Assembly: GCA_021731245.1 (NCBI GenBank)
Contig: JAKFXT010000019.1
Span: 1 to 55,153 of the forward strand
DNA length: 55,153 nt
Direction of reading: 5' to 3'
Source of the DNA: Patescibacteria group bacterium
GTDB taxonomy: Bacteria; Patescibacteriota; Minisyncoccia; Phycocordibacterales; JAKFXT01
How positions within the stretch are numbered: position 1 is the stretch's first letter; the number at the start of each line of letters is the position of its first letter. Position numbers and translations under genes: made by a program. The notes beneath the pieces are model-generated. The model saw only the letters and a program-made list of their open reading frames with translations. It was not told the DNA's origin and ran no database searches. This document shows positions 45,606 through 53,869 of this stretch, piece after piece.

Positions 45606-47300
45606 ATGGGAAAGTATACTCTGAGAGAAAGTGCACCGGATGAAATTCAAAAAGAATTTTCAGCATATCCTGAAATATTAAGAGATTTATTTTTTAGTAG
45701 GGGGATTACGAATTTAAAAGAAGCTCAAGAATTCACAAATCCTTCCTATGAAAATCACACCCATGACCCGTTTCTAATTGCTGGAATGGATAAGGCCGTG
45801 TCGCGCATTTTAAAAGCTATAAAAGATAAGGAGCGAATTGTGATTTGGAGCGACTATGATCACGATGGAATTCCAGGAGGAGTTATTTTGCATGATTTTT
45901 TTAAAAAGATTGATTACGAAAATTTTTTAAACTATATTCCACACCGACACTCTGAAGGTTATGGTGTGAACGAAGGAGGCGTGGGAACTCTTTTTAAAGA
46001 TAAGGTGACGCTTATGATAACTGTTGATGTTGGTATCACAGATGTGGATCCGATTTCAAAGGCCCAAGACTTAGGGATTGATGTCATTGTGACCGACCAC
46101 CATTTGCCAGGAGAAAAACTGCCGAAGGCATATGTGATTTTGAATTCAAAACAAGATCACTGTGATTATCCAGACGATATGCTCTGTGGAGCCGCTCTTG
46201 CTTGGAAATTGGTCACAGCTTTAATTGAAAAAGGTAATTTTAGAGAAAAAGTCGGAGAAGGATTTGAAAAATGGCTTTTGGATTTGGTTGGAATTTCTAC
46301 TATTGCGGATATGGTGCCGCTCGTAAAAGAAAATAGAGTTTTGGCGCATTACGGATTAAAGGTTTTACGAAAAACTAGACGACCTGGACTTTTGAAACTA
46401 TTTAAAAAAATTGGAATAAGGGCAAATTTTCTTGCTGAAGATGACGTTGGTTTTTCCATAGCCCCTCGCATTAATGCAGCGTCTCGTATGGATAATCCAT
46501 ATTTAGCTTTTGAATTACTTTCAAGTACAGATGAAATAAGGACAGAAGAGCTGGCCGTAGAACTGCATAAATTAAACGATGTTAGAAAAGGCACTGTCGC
46601 CGCTATGGTTAAAGAAATGAAACACACTCTTTTGAAAAGAGAATTAATACCGAGTGTAATTGTTATGGGGAACCCACATTGGCAGCCAGCGCTTTTGGGT
46701 CTTGCCGCTATGAATCTTGTGGAAGAACACAATAGACCGGTATTTCTTTGGGGCAAAGAAGGAGGCGGAGTTTTGAAAGGATCATGTCGTTCAGATGGCT
46801 CCGTTAATCTCGTTTCTTTAATGCAAGTAGTTAAAGAGGGAGTTCTTCTTGGTTTTGGAGGCCATGCATATTCTGGAGGATTTTCGGTTCATGATGATGA
46901 AATACATTTTCTAGAGGATCATTTAAATAATGCATATGAGAAAGTTGATAAAAAAGAAATGGAAAAAGAAATTATAATTGATAAAAAATTAAATCTTGAT
47001 GATTTAAACTGGAAACTTTGGGACACTCTCTCACTCCTTTCTCCGTTTGGAGTTGCAAATCCCAAACCACTTTTTTTATTTGAAAACGTAGTCCCAGAAA
47101 AGGTAAGAACTTTTGGGAAAAAGAATGCACATTTGGAAATTACTTTTAGAAAAGATAATGGGGACTTTGTAAGGGCTATTGAATTTTTCAGTAATCGTGA
47201 AATTAAGGAAAATGAAAAAATAAATCTTGTCGCTACACTTGAGAAATCAACTTTTGGTAGATACCCAGAATTGAGATTAAGGATTGTTGATTTACTTTAA
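45606..47300 (+). CDS. recJ: single-stranded-DNA exonuclease RecJ (DHH family)
   Basis: IWSDYDHDGIPGGVIL, VTDHHLPGEKLP, APRINAASRMDNP, GGHAYSGGFSV. Confidence 0.92.
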   Translation: MGKYTLRESAPDEIQKEFSAYPEILRDLFFSRGITNLKEAQEFTNPSYENHTHDPFLIAGMDKAVSRILKAIKDKERIVIWSDYDHDGIPGGVILHDFFKKIDYENFLNYIPHRHSEGYGVNEGGVGTLFKDKVTLMITVDVGITDVDPISKAQDLGIDVIVTDHHLPGEKLPKAYVILNSKQDHCDYPDDMLCGAALAWKLVTALIEKGNFREKVGEGFEKWLLDLVGISTIADMVPLVKENRVLAHYGLKVLRKTRRPGLLKLFKKIGIRANFLAEDDVGFSIAPRINAASRMDNPYLAFELLSSTDEIRTEELAVELHKLNDVRKGTVAAMVKEMKHTLLKRELIPSVIVMGNPHWQPALLGLAAMNLVEEHNRPVFLWGKEGGGVLKGSCRSDGSVNLVSLMQVVKEGVLLGFGGHAYSGGFSVHDDEIHFLEDHLNNAYEKVDKKEMEKEIIIDKKLNLDDLNWKLWDTLSLLSPFGVANPKPLFLFENVVPEKVRTFGKKNAHLEITFRKDNGDFVRAIEFFSNREIKENEKINLVATLEKSTFGRYPELRLRIVDLL

Positions 47301-47347
47301 TAATACTGATTGAATAAGAACCTCTGTTCTTTCTGGGGGGGGTAATA

Positions 47348-47599
47348 ATGGAAGAGCTCTTCCATCGACTTGTTCTAAATAACGCCTTAAACCCCTTAAC
47401 CTCTAAAGACGACGAGGAGATTGTGTTTTCGGCACTTGAACGTGATTTAAAGAAACTTTATCGACGTACGGTTAATGTAAGGATTTTGGATATTGTCGTT
47501 GAAGGAAGGCCTCTTCTCGGTTGGGAAAAGGGGAGTGATTTGACAGACGAGGCAGCAATTCCGGTTACGACCGTCATCGTAAAGTACAATTTCCGCTAA
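47348..47599 (+). CDS. small orphan hypothetical protein
   Basis: 83 aa; GGGGGGGG-TAATA-ATG; own terminator. Confidence 0.55.
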   Translation: MEELFHRLVLNNALNPLTSKDDEEIVFSALERDLKKLYRRTVNVRILDIVVEGRPLLGWEKGSDLTDEAAIPVTTVIVKYNFR

Positions 47600-47611
47600 C
47601 GCCTGTTTAAC

Positions 47612-47638
47612 TAAAAGCCGCCCTGGAAGCGGCTTTTG
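47612..47638 (+). terminator. intrinsic terminator
   Basis: AAAAGCCGC-CCTGGAA-GCGGCTTTT. Confidence 0.8.
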
Positions 47639-47657
47639 ATATACTTAATTTAAATTT

Positions 47658-47705
47658 ATGAAAGAAGTAACGATTTATTGTGATGGCAGCGCTATAGGGA
47701 ACCCT
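47658..47705 (+). pseudogene. truncated duplicate of the rnhA 5' end
   Basis: MKEVTIYCDGSAIGNP versus rnhA KEITIYCDGSAIGNPGPG. Confidence 0.8.
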
Positions 47706-47808
47706 TGGTCTCCTTGGAAACCCACGGTTTTCCAACGAGCTTCGCTCTGCCTTCCTCCACGGGAAAACAGAACTAGTGTTTTCCCGACCCCTTTCCTGGT
47801 CCAGGATT
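47706..47808. repeat. hairpin-rich element ending in an inverted rnhA fragment
   Basis: Nested hairpins (GGGAAAAC...GTTTTCCC; GAGC-TTC-GCTC); GGTCCAGGATT (47798-47808) is the reverse complement of rnhA AATCCTGGACC (47880-47890). Confidence 0.6.
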
Positions 47809-47828
47809 GATGTGTTTATATTTAATAT

Positions 47829-48527
47829 ATGAATTTTTCTAAAGAAATAACAATATACTGCGACGGTAGCGCCATCGGTAATCCTGGACCTGGGGGATGG
47901 GGGTCAGCTATTTTAATATTTCAAAATCGGGGAGGCAAAGTAGTAGAAGAAATTGGTGGGTTTGAAAAACACACAACTAATAACAGAATGGAAATTACCG
48001 CTGCAATTGAAGGCTTAAAAAAAGCCGTTAGAAATTCTGAAGTTACTGTAAAAACTGATTCACAATATTTAGTAAATGGAATTACTAAATGGGTTTTTGG
48101 TTGGCAGCGTAATGGTTGGAAGACAGCACAAAAGGGAGACGTTTTGAATAAAGAGTTATGGCAAGAATTAATGAAAGTGTCGGCGGATTTAGATGTGACA
48201 TGGGAGCATGTGAAAGCGCACTCAGGTATAACCATGAATGAAAGAGTAGATAAAATAGCCAATGGTTTTGCACGAGGAGAAAAAATAAAATTATATAAAG
48301 GAGGAGACAAGGACTACAAAACTTTCTTGGAGGGTGAACCAAAAGCGAGGGCTACTTCAGGAAGTGGCAAGGCATATTCCTATGTCTCTTTGGTTGGAGG
48401 AGAGGTAAAAACTCATAAAACTTGGAGCGAATGTGAAAAACGAGTAGCAGGGCAAAAGGCGAAGTTCAAAAAAGTTTTTAATAAAGAAGAAGAAGAGTCT
48501 CTAATAAAACAGTGGCAGATAAATTAA
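47829..48527 (+). CDS. rnhA: ribonuclease HI with C-terminal viroplasmin-like domain
   Basis: IYCDGSAIGNPGPGGWG, NNRMEITAAIEGL, TDSQYLVNGI, WEHVKAHSG; C-terminal YSYVSLVGGEVKTHKTWSECEKRVAGQKAKFKKVF. Confidence 0.93.
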   Translation: MNFSKEITIYCDGSAIGNPGPGGWGSAILIFQNRGGKVVEEIGGFEKHTTNNRMEITAAIEGLKKAVRNSEVTVKTDSQYLVNGITKWVFGWQRNGWKTAQKGDVLNKELWQELMKVSADLDVTWEHVKAHSGITMNERVDKIANGFARGEKIKLYKGGDKDYKTFLEGEPKARATSGSGKAYSYVSLVGGEVKTHKTWSECEKRVAGQKAKFKKVFNKEEEESLIKQWQIN

Positions 48528-50005
48528 GGAGCAAAATACTTTTATTATTGGTTTTAGGTTTTGTTTTGGGAGTTTTCTTCGCTTCTTTTATAGATATAAG
48601 TATATATTTGTACTTATTTGTATTTTTACTTTCATTCGGACTCATTGTTTTAGGAATCTTTCTAGAAAAAGAAAAAGCCAGAATTTATATTTTAGGCGCT
48701 CTTTTTATTTTTGCCCTTTCCCTTGGAGTTTTGCGATTTGATATTTCCAAGAGTAATTTAAATTCAAATTTGTTACCGAGTGGGAGCTCGTTTTTTGAAG
48801 GAGTTATTTCTGAGGAACCTGACTATAGAGAAAATACCACTCTACTGACTGTTTCTCTGTCTAAATTTGGTGAAGTGGAATCTAAAGAAAAAATCCTTGT
48901 GTTTACTGATGTCGGTGTTTCGTATAAATATGGAGAAAAAGTAAGTTTGTTTGGCGCACTTGAGAAGCCAGAAAATTTTGAGACAGACACGGGGCGTATT
49001 TTTGATTATAAAAACTATTTAAAAAAAGAAGGAATAAATTATATTTTAAGCCGGCCACATATTGAGATTGAGGAAGAACGTGAGGGAAATAAAATAAAGC
49101 AGGCCCTTTTTGATACCAAGAATGTTTTTGTGGAAAAATATGAAAAAGTAATAAATGAACCAGAGTCATCTTTGCTCGGGGGACTTTTACTTGGACTAAA
49201 GCAGGGCTTAGGAAAAGAGTGGAGTGATATTTTGCGAAACGCAGGCATTATTCATATTGTTGTTCTCTCTGGTTATAACATTACGATTGTCGCACAATTT
49301 CTGATGAAACTTTTTGGGTTTTTACAATTACGTTATCGCTTGTCTTTAGGAATTATTTCTATAATAGCTTTTGCAGTGATGACCGGGGGCTCTGCGACGG
49401 TGGTAAGGGCGTCTCTAATGGCTTTGATAGTATTGCTTGCGGAGTTTATAAGACGAAAATACGATGTTACTCGTGCGCTTATTTTGGCAGGAGTTTTGAT
49501 GGTGTTTCAAAACCCGCAAATTTTAGTTTTTGATTTATCTTTTCAGCTTTCATTCTTAGCAACGGTCGGACTTATTTATGTTTCTCCAATTATTGAAAAA
49601 TATTTAAGGATTATTCCGGAAAAGCTCGGCTTTAGAGAAATAATCACTGCAACAATTGCAACTCAGATATTTGTTTTGCCATTTTTACTCTATTCAATAG
49701 GCACCTTCTCATCAGTTTCGCTTATTGTAAATATTTTAGTTTTGCCAATAATCCCTTTCGCCATGCTCTTTGGTTTTCTTGCAGGCATATTTGGCTTTAT
49801 TTTTGCGCCAATCTCTATTCTATTTGGCTTTATAACTTATTGGTTATTAAATTACGCACTCTCCACTGCAAAGTTTTTTGGAGAATTGCCGTTTGCCGCT
49901 TACACTGTCCCACAGTTTTCCGCGGTACTAATGTTTATTTTGTACGCAATATTAATTTCCGGAATATTTTATTGGTATAAAAGGAATGCCGCGACCACAA
50001 GATAG
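48512..50005 (+). CDS. comEC: ComEC/Rec2 competence (membrane channel) domain protein
   Basis: GLKQGLGKEWSDILRNAGIIHIVVLSGYNITIVAQFL; multi-TM; no MBL domain in this ORF; GTG start. Confidence 0.9.
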   Translation: MADKLRSKILLLLVLGFVLGVFFASFIDISIYLYLFVFLLSFGLIVLGIFLEKEKARIYILGALFIFALSLGVLRFDISKSNLNSNLLPSGSSFFEGVISEEPDYRENTTLLTVSLSKFGEVESKEKILVFTDVGVSYKYGEKVSLFGALEKPENFETDTGRIFDYKNYLKKEGINYILSRPHIEIEEEREGNKIKQALFDTKNVFVEKYEKVINEPESSLLGGLLLGLKQGLGKEWSDILRNAGIIHIVVLSGYNITIVAQFLMKLFGFLQLRYRLSLGIISIIAFAVMTGGSATVVRASLMALIVLLAEFIRRKYDVTRALILAGVLMVFQNPQILVFDLSFQLSFLATVGLIYVSPIIEKYLRIIPEKLGFREIITATIATQIFVLPFLLYSIGTFSSVSLIVNILVLPIIPFAMLFGFLAGIFGFIFAPISILFGFITYWLLNYALSTAKFFGELPFAAYTVPQFSAVLMFILYAILISGIFYWYKRNAATTR

Positions 50006-50020
50006 TTTTGGTCGCGGCTA
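49990..50020. terminator. hairpin at the convergent comEC/orphan junction
   Basis: GCCGCGACCA-N11-TGGTCGCGGC; comEC stop codon lies in the loop. Confidence 0.65.
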
Positions 50021-50275
50021 AATTTTCCTGTTCTCTTTTTTTCCTTTGAAACTTTTTCTCTCGGCTTTGTGCGTCTGAATAAGCTGATAGATAATTCTCT
50101 CTAATTGCCCGAAGGTGCTTACGGGATTGAGAGATCTCACCTTTGCTTCCTCGCAGAGCTTTTCCAGCTCTTCATCGTTTAAGCTCTCCAGGTGATCGCG
50201 TAAACGATTGGAGAAGGCCTCAAAATGGTCTGGCCCTTCGATCCAGCTTTTCAGCCGTCGAGCAAATGTACTCAT
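50018..50275 (-). CDS. small orphan hypothetical protein
   Basis: 85 aa; SD AAAGGAG upstream of ATG; shares hairpin terminator with comEC. Confidence 0.6.
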   Translation of the reverse strand: MSTFARRLKSWIEGPDHFEAFSNRLRDHLESLNDEELEKLCEEAKVRSLNPVSTFGQLERIIYQLIQTHKAERKSFKGKKENRKI

Positions 50276-50327
50276 TGGCGACTCCTTTCTTTTCCAAAAT
50301 GAAGATTATTTTAAATGTTATTTAAAG

Positions 50328-50918
50328 TCAATTTGTTTTCTTAAATCTTTCTTCTACAACTTCCCAATTTAGATTTGCTAGAAAAGCTTCAACATATTTA
50401 ACTTTCTCCGCTGGAACATAATCAACCATAAAGGCGTGTTCCCACATATCCATGGCCAAAAGTATTGGAAGTCCGGACATCTGCCCCAATTCATGATCAT
50501 TTACCCAGTATATGTGGGGAGTTTTGCCAATAGGATCGTAGGCAAGAATAGTCCAGCCAATGCCACGCATTAGCCCCACTGCTTTAAAGTGATTTATAAA
50601 TCCGTCCCAACTTTCATATTTCTCAATCAACACTTTTGAAAGTTCGCTGCCTGTATTAACTTCCTTAGCCCCTCCTTCAAATTGTTCAAAATAGTATTCG
50701 TGCATTCGCATACCGTTGAATTCAAATGGAAGTCGGCGCATTACTTCGCCTAGTGCATAAGAGTTCTTTTCAGAATCTTTTCGGAGTTCTGAGAGAGTTT
50801 CTCTTAGAGTGTTGGTAAATTTTACATAACCCTCATAGAGCTTGATATGAACCTCTACTTGCTTAGGAGAAATTCCTTTTAGCTCGGGAATGTTGAATTT
50901 TTTCGCCTCATATTTCAT
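50328..50918 (-). CDS. sodA: Fe/Mn superoxide dismutase
   Basis: HIKLYEGYVKF, GIGWTILAYDP, LAMDMWEHAFMVDY. Confidence 0.92.
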   Translation of the reverse strand: MKYEAKKFNIPELKGISPKQVEVHIKLYEGYVKFTNTLRETLSELRKDSEKNSYALGEVMRRLPFEFNGMRMHEYYFEQFEGGAKEVNTGSELSKVLIEKYESWDGFINHFKAVGLMRGIGWTILAYDPIGKTPHIYWVNDHELGQMSGLPILLAMDMWEHAFMVDYVPAEKVKYVEAFLANLNWEVVEERFKKTN

Positions 50919-50966
50919 AAGTATTTTTGAATAGATTAATAAATTAATTGTACTATACTTTTTATA

Positions 50967-51842
50967 ATGGCTAAGTCCACTAAGGTTTTGCTTCTACTTG
51001 TCGGGGCTTTGATTGTATTTAACTTTTTCATTTGGCGGGCTACTTCTGCAGAAACCCCAAACTCAATTCTTAAAGTTTATTTTCTTGATATTGGTCAGGG
51101 AGATGCAACTTTTATCGAATCTCCAAACGGTAATCAGGTTTTGATTGATGGTGGCCGTACGGACAATAAAGTTTTGCGTGAGCTCGGTGAAGTTATGAGT
51201 CCACTCGATAGAGAAATTGATGTGATTATTGCAACGCATCCTGACGCTGATCATATTGGGGGGCTTCCAGAAGTTTTAAAACGATTTAGAGTAGAAAATT
51301 ATATTGATTCGGGAAATATGGGCAAGAACACGCAGATATTTAATACTCTAACTGCAATTGTAAAAGAAAAAGATGATAGCGGAATGAATTATCTTTTAGC
51401 TAAGAGAGGAGACAGAATTATTCTTGATGCAGAAAAGCAGATTTATTTAGATATTCTGTATCCGGACAAAGACGTGACTTATGTAGAAAGTAATGACGCT
51501 TCAATTGTCGTGAAATTATCATACGGGAAAACATGCTTCATTATGAGTGGGGATGCTTTTCAGGATATTGAGCGCCATGTTTCTAATATTGAAAAAAACA
51601 ACTTGGATTGTGATGTTTTGAAAACGGGCCACCATGGCTCTCGCACTTCAACTGGGGAGCAGTGGGTTGGTTTTGTTTCACCAAAGTATGCAGTTATTTC
51701 AGCGGGTAAAGATAATTCTTACGGCCACCCGCACAAAGAAGTAACAAACATTTTAGAAAAATTTGGAGTGAAAATTCTTCGTACAGATGAAAGTGGAAGA
51801 ATTGAAATTTATTCCGATGGGGGCGGGGTTTATCTAAGATAA
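50967..51842 (+). CDS. ComEC/Rec2-like metallo-beta-lactamase-fold hydrolase
   Basis: YFLDIGQGDATFIESPNGNQVLIDGG, ATHPDADHIGGLPEVL, LKTGHHGSRTST, ISAGKDNSYGHPHKEV. Confidence 0.92.
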   Translation: MAKSTKVLLLLVGALIVFNFFIWRATSAETPNSILKVYFLDIGQGDATFIESPNGNQVLIDGGRTDNKVLRELGEVMSPLDREIDVIIATHPDADHIGGLPEVLKRFRVENYIDSGNMGKNTQIFNTLTAIVKEKDDSGMNYLLAKRGDRIILDAEKQIYLDILYPDKDVTYVESNDASIVVKLSYGKTCFIMSGDAFQDIERHVSNIEKNNLDCDVLKTGHHGSRTSTGEQWVGFVSPKYAVISAGKDNSYGHPHKEVTNILEKFGVKILRTDESGRIEIYSDGGGVYLR

Positions 51843-51881
51843 AAAACTATTCCCTTATTCGTGCGAATAAGGGAATAGTTT
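51843..51881. terminator. intrinsic terminator
   Basis: AAACTATTCCCTTATTCG-TGC-GAATAAGGGAATAGTTT. Confidence 0.82.
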
Positions 51882-51910
51882 AAAGAGAGCATTTGAAATT
51901 GATGTTTGTT

Positions 51911-52153
51911 TTAGAAAATACCTGCTTTCTTGAGAGTGGCGTAGGCGCCATTCTTATTTATTGTCTTAATTGCTTGAGTTGAAATATTCAAAGTGAAGGT
52001 CTTATTGAGTTCAGGGACGAAAATACGCTTCTTTTTTATATTTGGGTAGCGACGAGAATTACCACAAGGGTTAAATTGGGTTGCACGAGTTCTGTTGGAG
52101 TAGCGTCCTCCAACTAGTGAGCCTTTTTGAGTTATGTCGCAAACTTTTGCCAT
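51911..52153 (-). CDS. rpmB: 50S ribosomal protein L28
   Basis: MAKVCDITQKGSLVGG...RYPNIKKKRIFVPELNKTFTLNISTQAIKTINKNG. Confidence 0.93.
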   Translation of the reverse strand: MAKVCDITQKGSLVGGRYSNRTRATQFNPCGNSRRYPNIKKKRIFVPELNKTFTLNISTQAIKTINKNGAYATLKKAGIF

Positions 52154-52219
52154 TTGTTTAAATTAAAAAAACGGGTTTCATACCGCTATTCCGGCATATG
52201 TTATCATACCTTTACCTAT

Positions 52220-52843
52220 ATGCAAGGAGACGTTTTAACAATAGTATTCCAAGTCGCGATACTAGTTTTTTCTGTTGTTTTGCACGAATTAGCTCACGGT
52301 TACGCAGCTAGTTACTATGGAGATCCAACAGCAAAGCTTGCAGGGCGTCTCACTATGAACCCAGTAAGCCACATTGACCCGTTCGGCTCAATTATTTTGC
52401 CCGCTATTATGGCCATGCTTCCGGGAGGAGTCATCTTGGGTTGGGCAAAACCTGTGCCATATAATCCATATAATTTGAAAGGGCGTTTCGCTGAAACTGT
52501 TGTGACAGGAGCGGGGATAATGACCAACTTACTTTTGGCTTTAATCTTTGGACTCATTTTGCGTTTTGGGGGAGCGAGTTTGGGAGAAGGATTCACATCC
52601 TTAGCTGTCTATATTGTTCTTATAAATCTACTTCTGGCTATATTTAACGCAGTACCAATACCACCCCTTGATGGCTCTAAGGTTCTTTCTACAATTTTAC
52701 CTTTTCAGTATCGCAGAGTATTGGACTCACTTGAGAGATGGGGGTTTGTAATTTTGATAGGATTTGTATTTTTTGGTTGGCAGTTTCTTTCTCCAATCAT
52801 ATACGCTTTGTTTGAATTAATAGTGGGTATTTCTATAAGGTAA
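52220..52843 (+). CDS. site-2 protease (M50) family metalloprotease
   Basis: VVLHELAHGYAASYYGDPTA (HExxH), NLLLAIFNAVPIPPLDGSKVL. Confidence 0.92.
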   Translation: MQGDVLTIVFQVAILVFSVVLHELAHGYAASYYGDPTAKLAGRLTMNPVSHIDPFGSIILPAIMAMLPGGVILGWAKPVPYNPYNLKGRFAETVVTGAGIMTNLLLALIFGLILRFGGASLGEGFTSLAVYIVLINLLLAIFNAVPIPPLDGSKVLSTILPFQYRRVLDSLERWGFVILIGFVFFGWQFLSPIIYALFELIVGISIR

Positions 52844-52929
52844 TACCCGCCCCCAATATTCTTGCACTGTAGAGATGTATATAGTAGAGTGTTGCGACAA
52901 AGAGCTTAGGGCTCGATTTTAATTTAAGG

Positions 52930-53346
52930 ATGTCAACAATCAATCAATTAATAAAGAAGAATCGCAAAACTCCTCGTCGCAAAACAAAGACGACGGCTCT
53001 AAGTCGTGGTTTTAACTATGTTAAAAACAGACCGATGTTTTACCCTAGTCCATTTAAAAGAGGGGTGTGCGTAAAGGTAACAACAAAGACTCCAAAGAAG
53101 CCAAACTCCGCTATTAGAAAAATTGCTCGTGTGCGTCTTACTAATGGAATGGAAGTAACTGCTTATATTCCAGGAGAAGGACACAATCTTCAAGAACACT
53201 CTGTAGTATTGCTCCGCGGTGGTCGCGTAAAGGATATCGGTCTACGCTACACTATTGTTCGTGGAGTATTGGATACACAAGGAATTGATAAACGCCGTGT
53301 TTCTCGCAGTCGTTACGGAACAAAACTTCCTAAGGCTGGAAAATAA
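52930..53346 (+). CDS. rpsL: 30S ribosomal protein S12
   Basis: [57 protein letters not shown]. Confidence 0.97.
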   Translation: MSTINQLIKKNRKTPRRKTKTTALSRGFNYVKNRPMFYPSPFKRGVCVKVTTKTPKKPNSAIRKIARVRLTNGMEVTAYIPGEGHNLQEHSVVLLRGGRVKDIGLRYTIVRGVLDTQGIDKRRVSRSRYGTKLPKAGK

Positions 53347-53362
53347 TTTTAAATATTAAAGT

Positions 53363-53833
53363 ATGCGAAGAAAATTAAACATAAAAAGAGTCAAACCACT
53401 AGAAATCGTCTATGGTTCAGAGCAAATTGGGAAATTCATTAATTACATAATGAAAGATGGAAAAAAGAGCACTGCTCGTAAGGTTGTTTATGATGCGCTT
53501 GATATAGTGAAAGAAAAAGCCAAGGTAGAAAACCCATTGGAAATTTTCCAAACAGCCATGTCTAACATTTCTCCAAATATGGAAGTACGTTCTCGTCGTG
53601 TGGGAGGCGCCAACTATCAAGTGCCTCGTGAAGTGCGTCCAGAGCGAAAGCAAGCTCTCGCGTTCCGTTGGATTATTGAAGCGGCTTCAAACAAAAAAGG
53701 AAAACCAATGAGTGTAAAACTTGCTGATGAAATTCTCGCTGCTTCAAAAAATGAAGGAGAAGCTATGAAGAAAAGAGAAAATACTCACAGAATGGCGGAA
53801 GCTAACAAAGCTTTTGCTCACTTCGCTTGGTAA
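53363..53833 (+). CDS. rpsG: 30S ribosomal protein S7
   Basis: [10 protein letters not shown]...[33 protein letters not shown]. Confidence 0.97.
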   Translation: MRRKLNIKRVKPLEIVYGSEQIGKFINYIMKDGKKSTARKVVYDALDIVKEKAKVENPLEIFQTAMSNISPNMEVRSRRVGGANYQVPREVRPERKQALAFRWIIEAASNKKGKPMSVKLADEILAASKNEGEAMKKRENTHRMAEANKAFAHFAW

Positions 53834-53869
53834 GATTACTTTAACTTTTAATAAGTTCTTTATTGTTTT

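Noticed and set aside
47658-47760. A second functional RNase H gene
   Set aside because: Similarity stops after 16 codons (GNP) and the reading frame enters the hairpin element.
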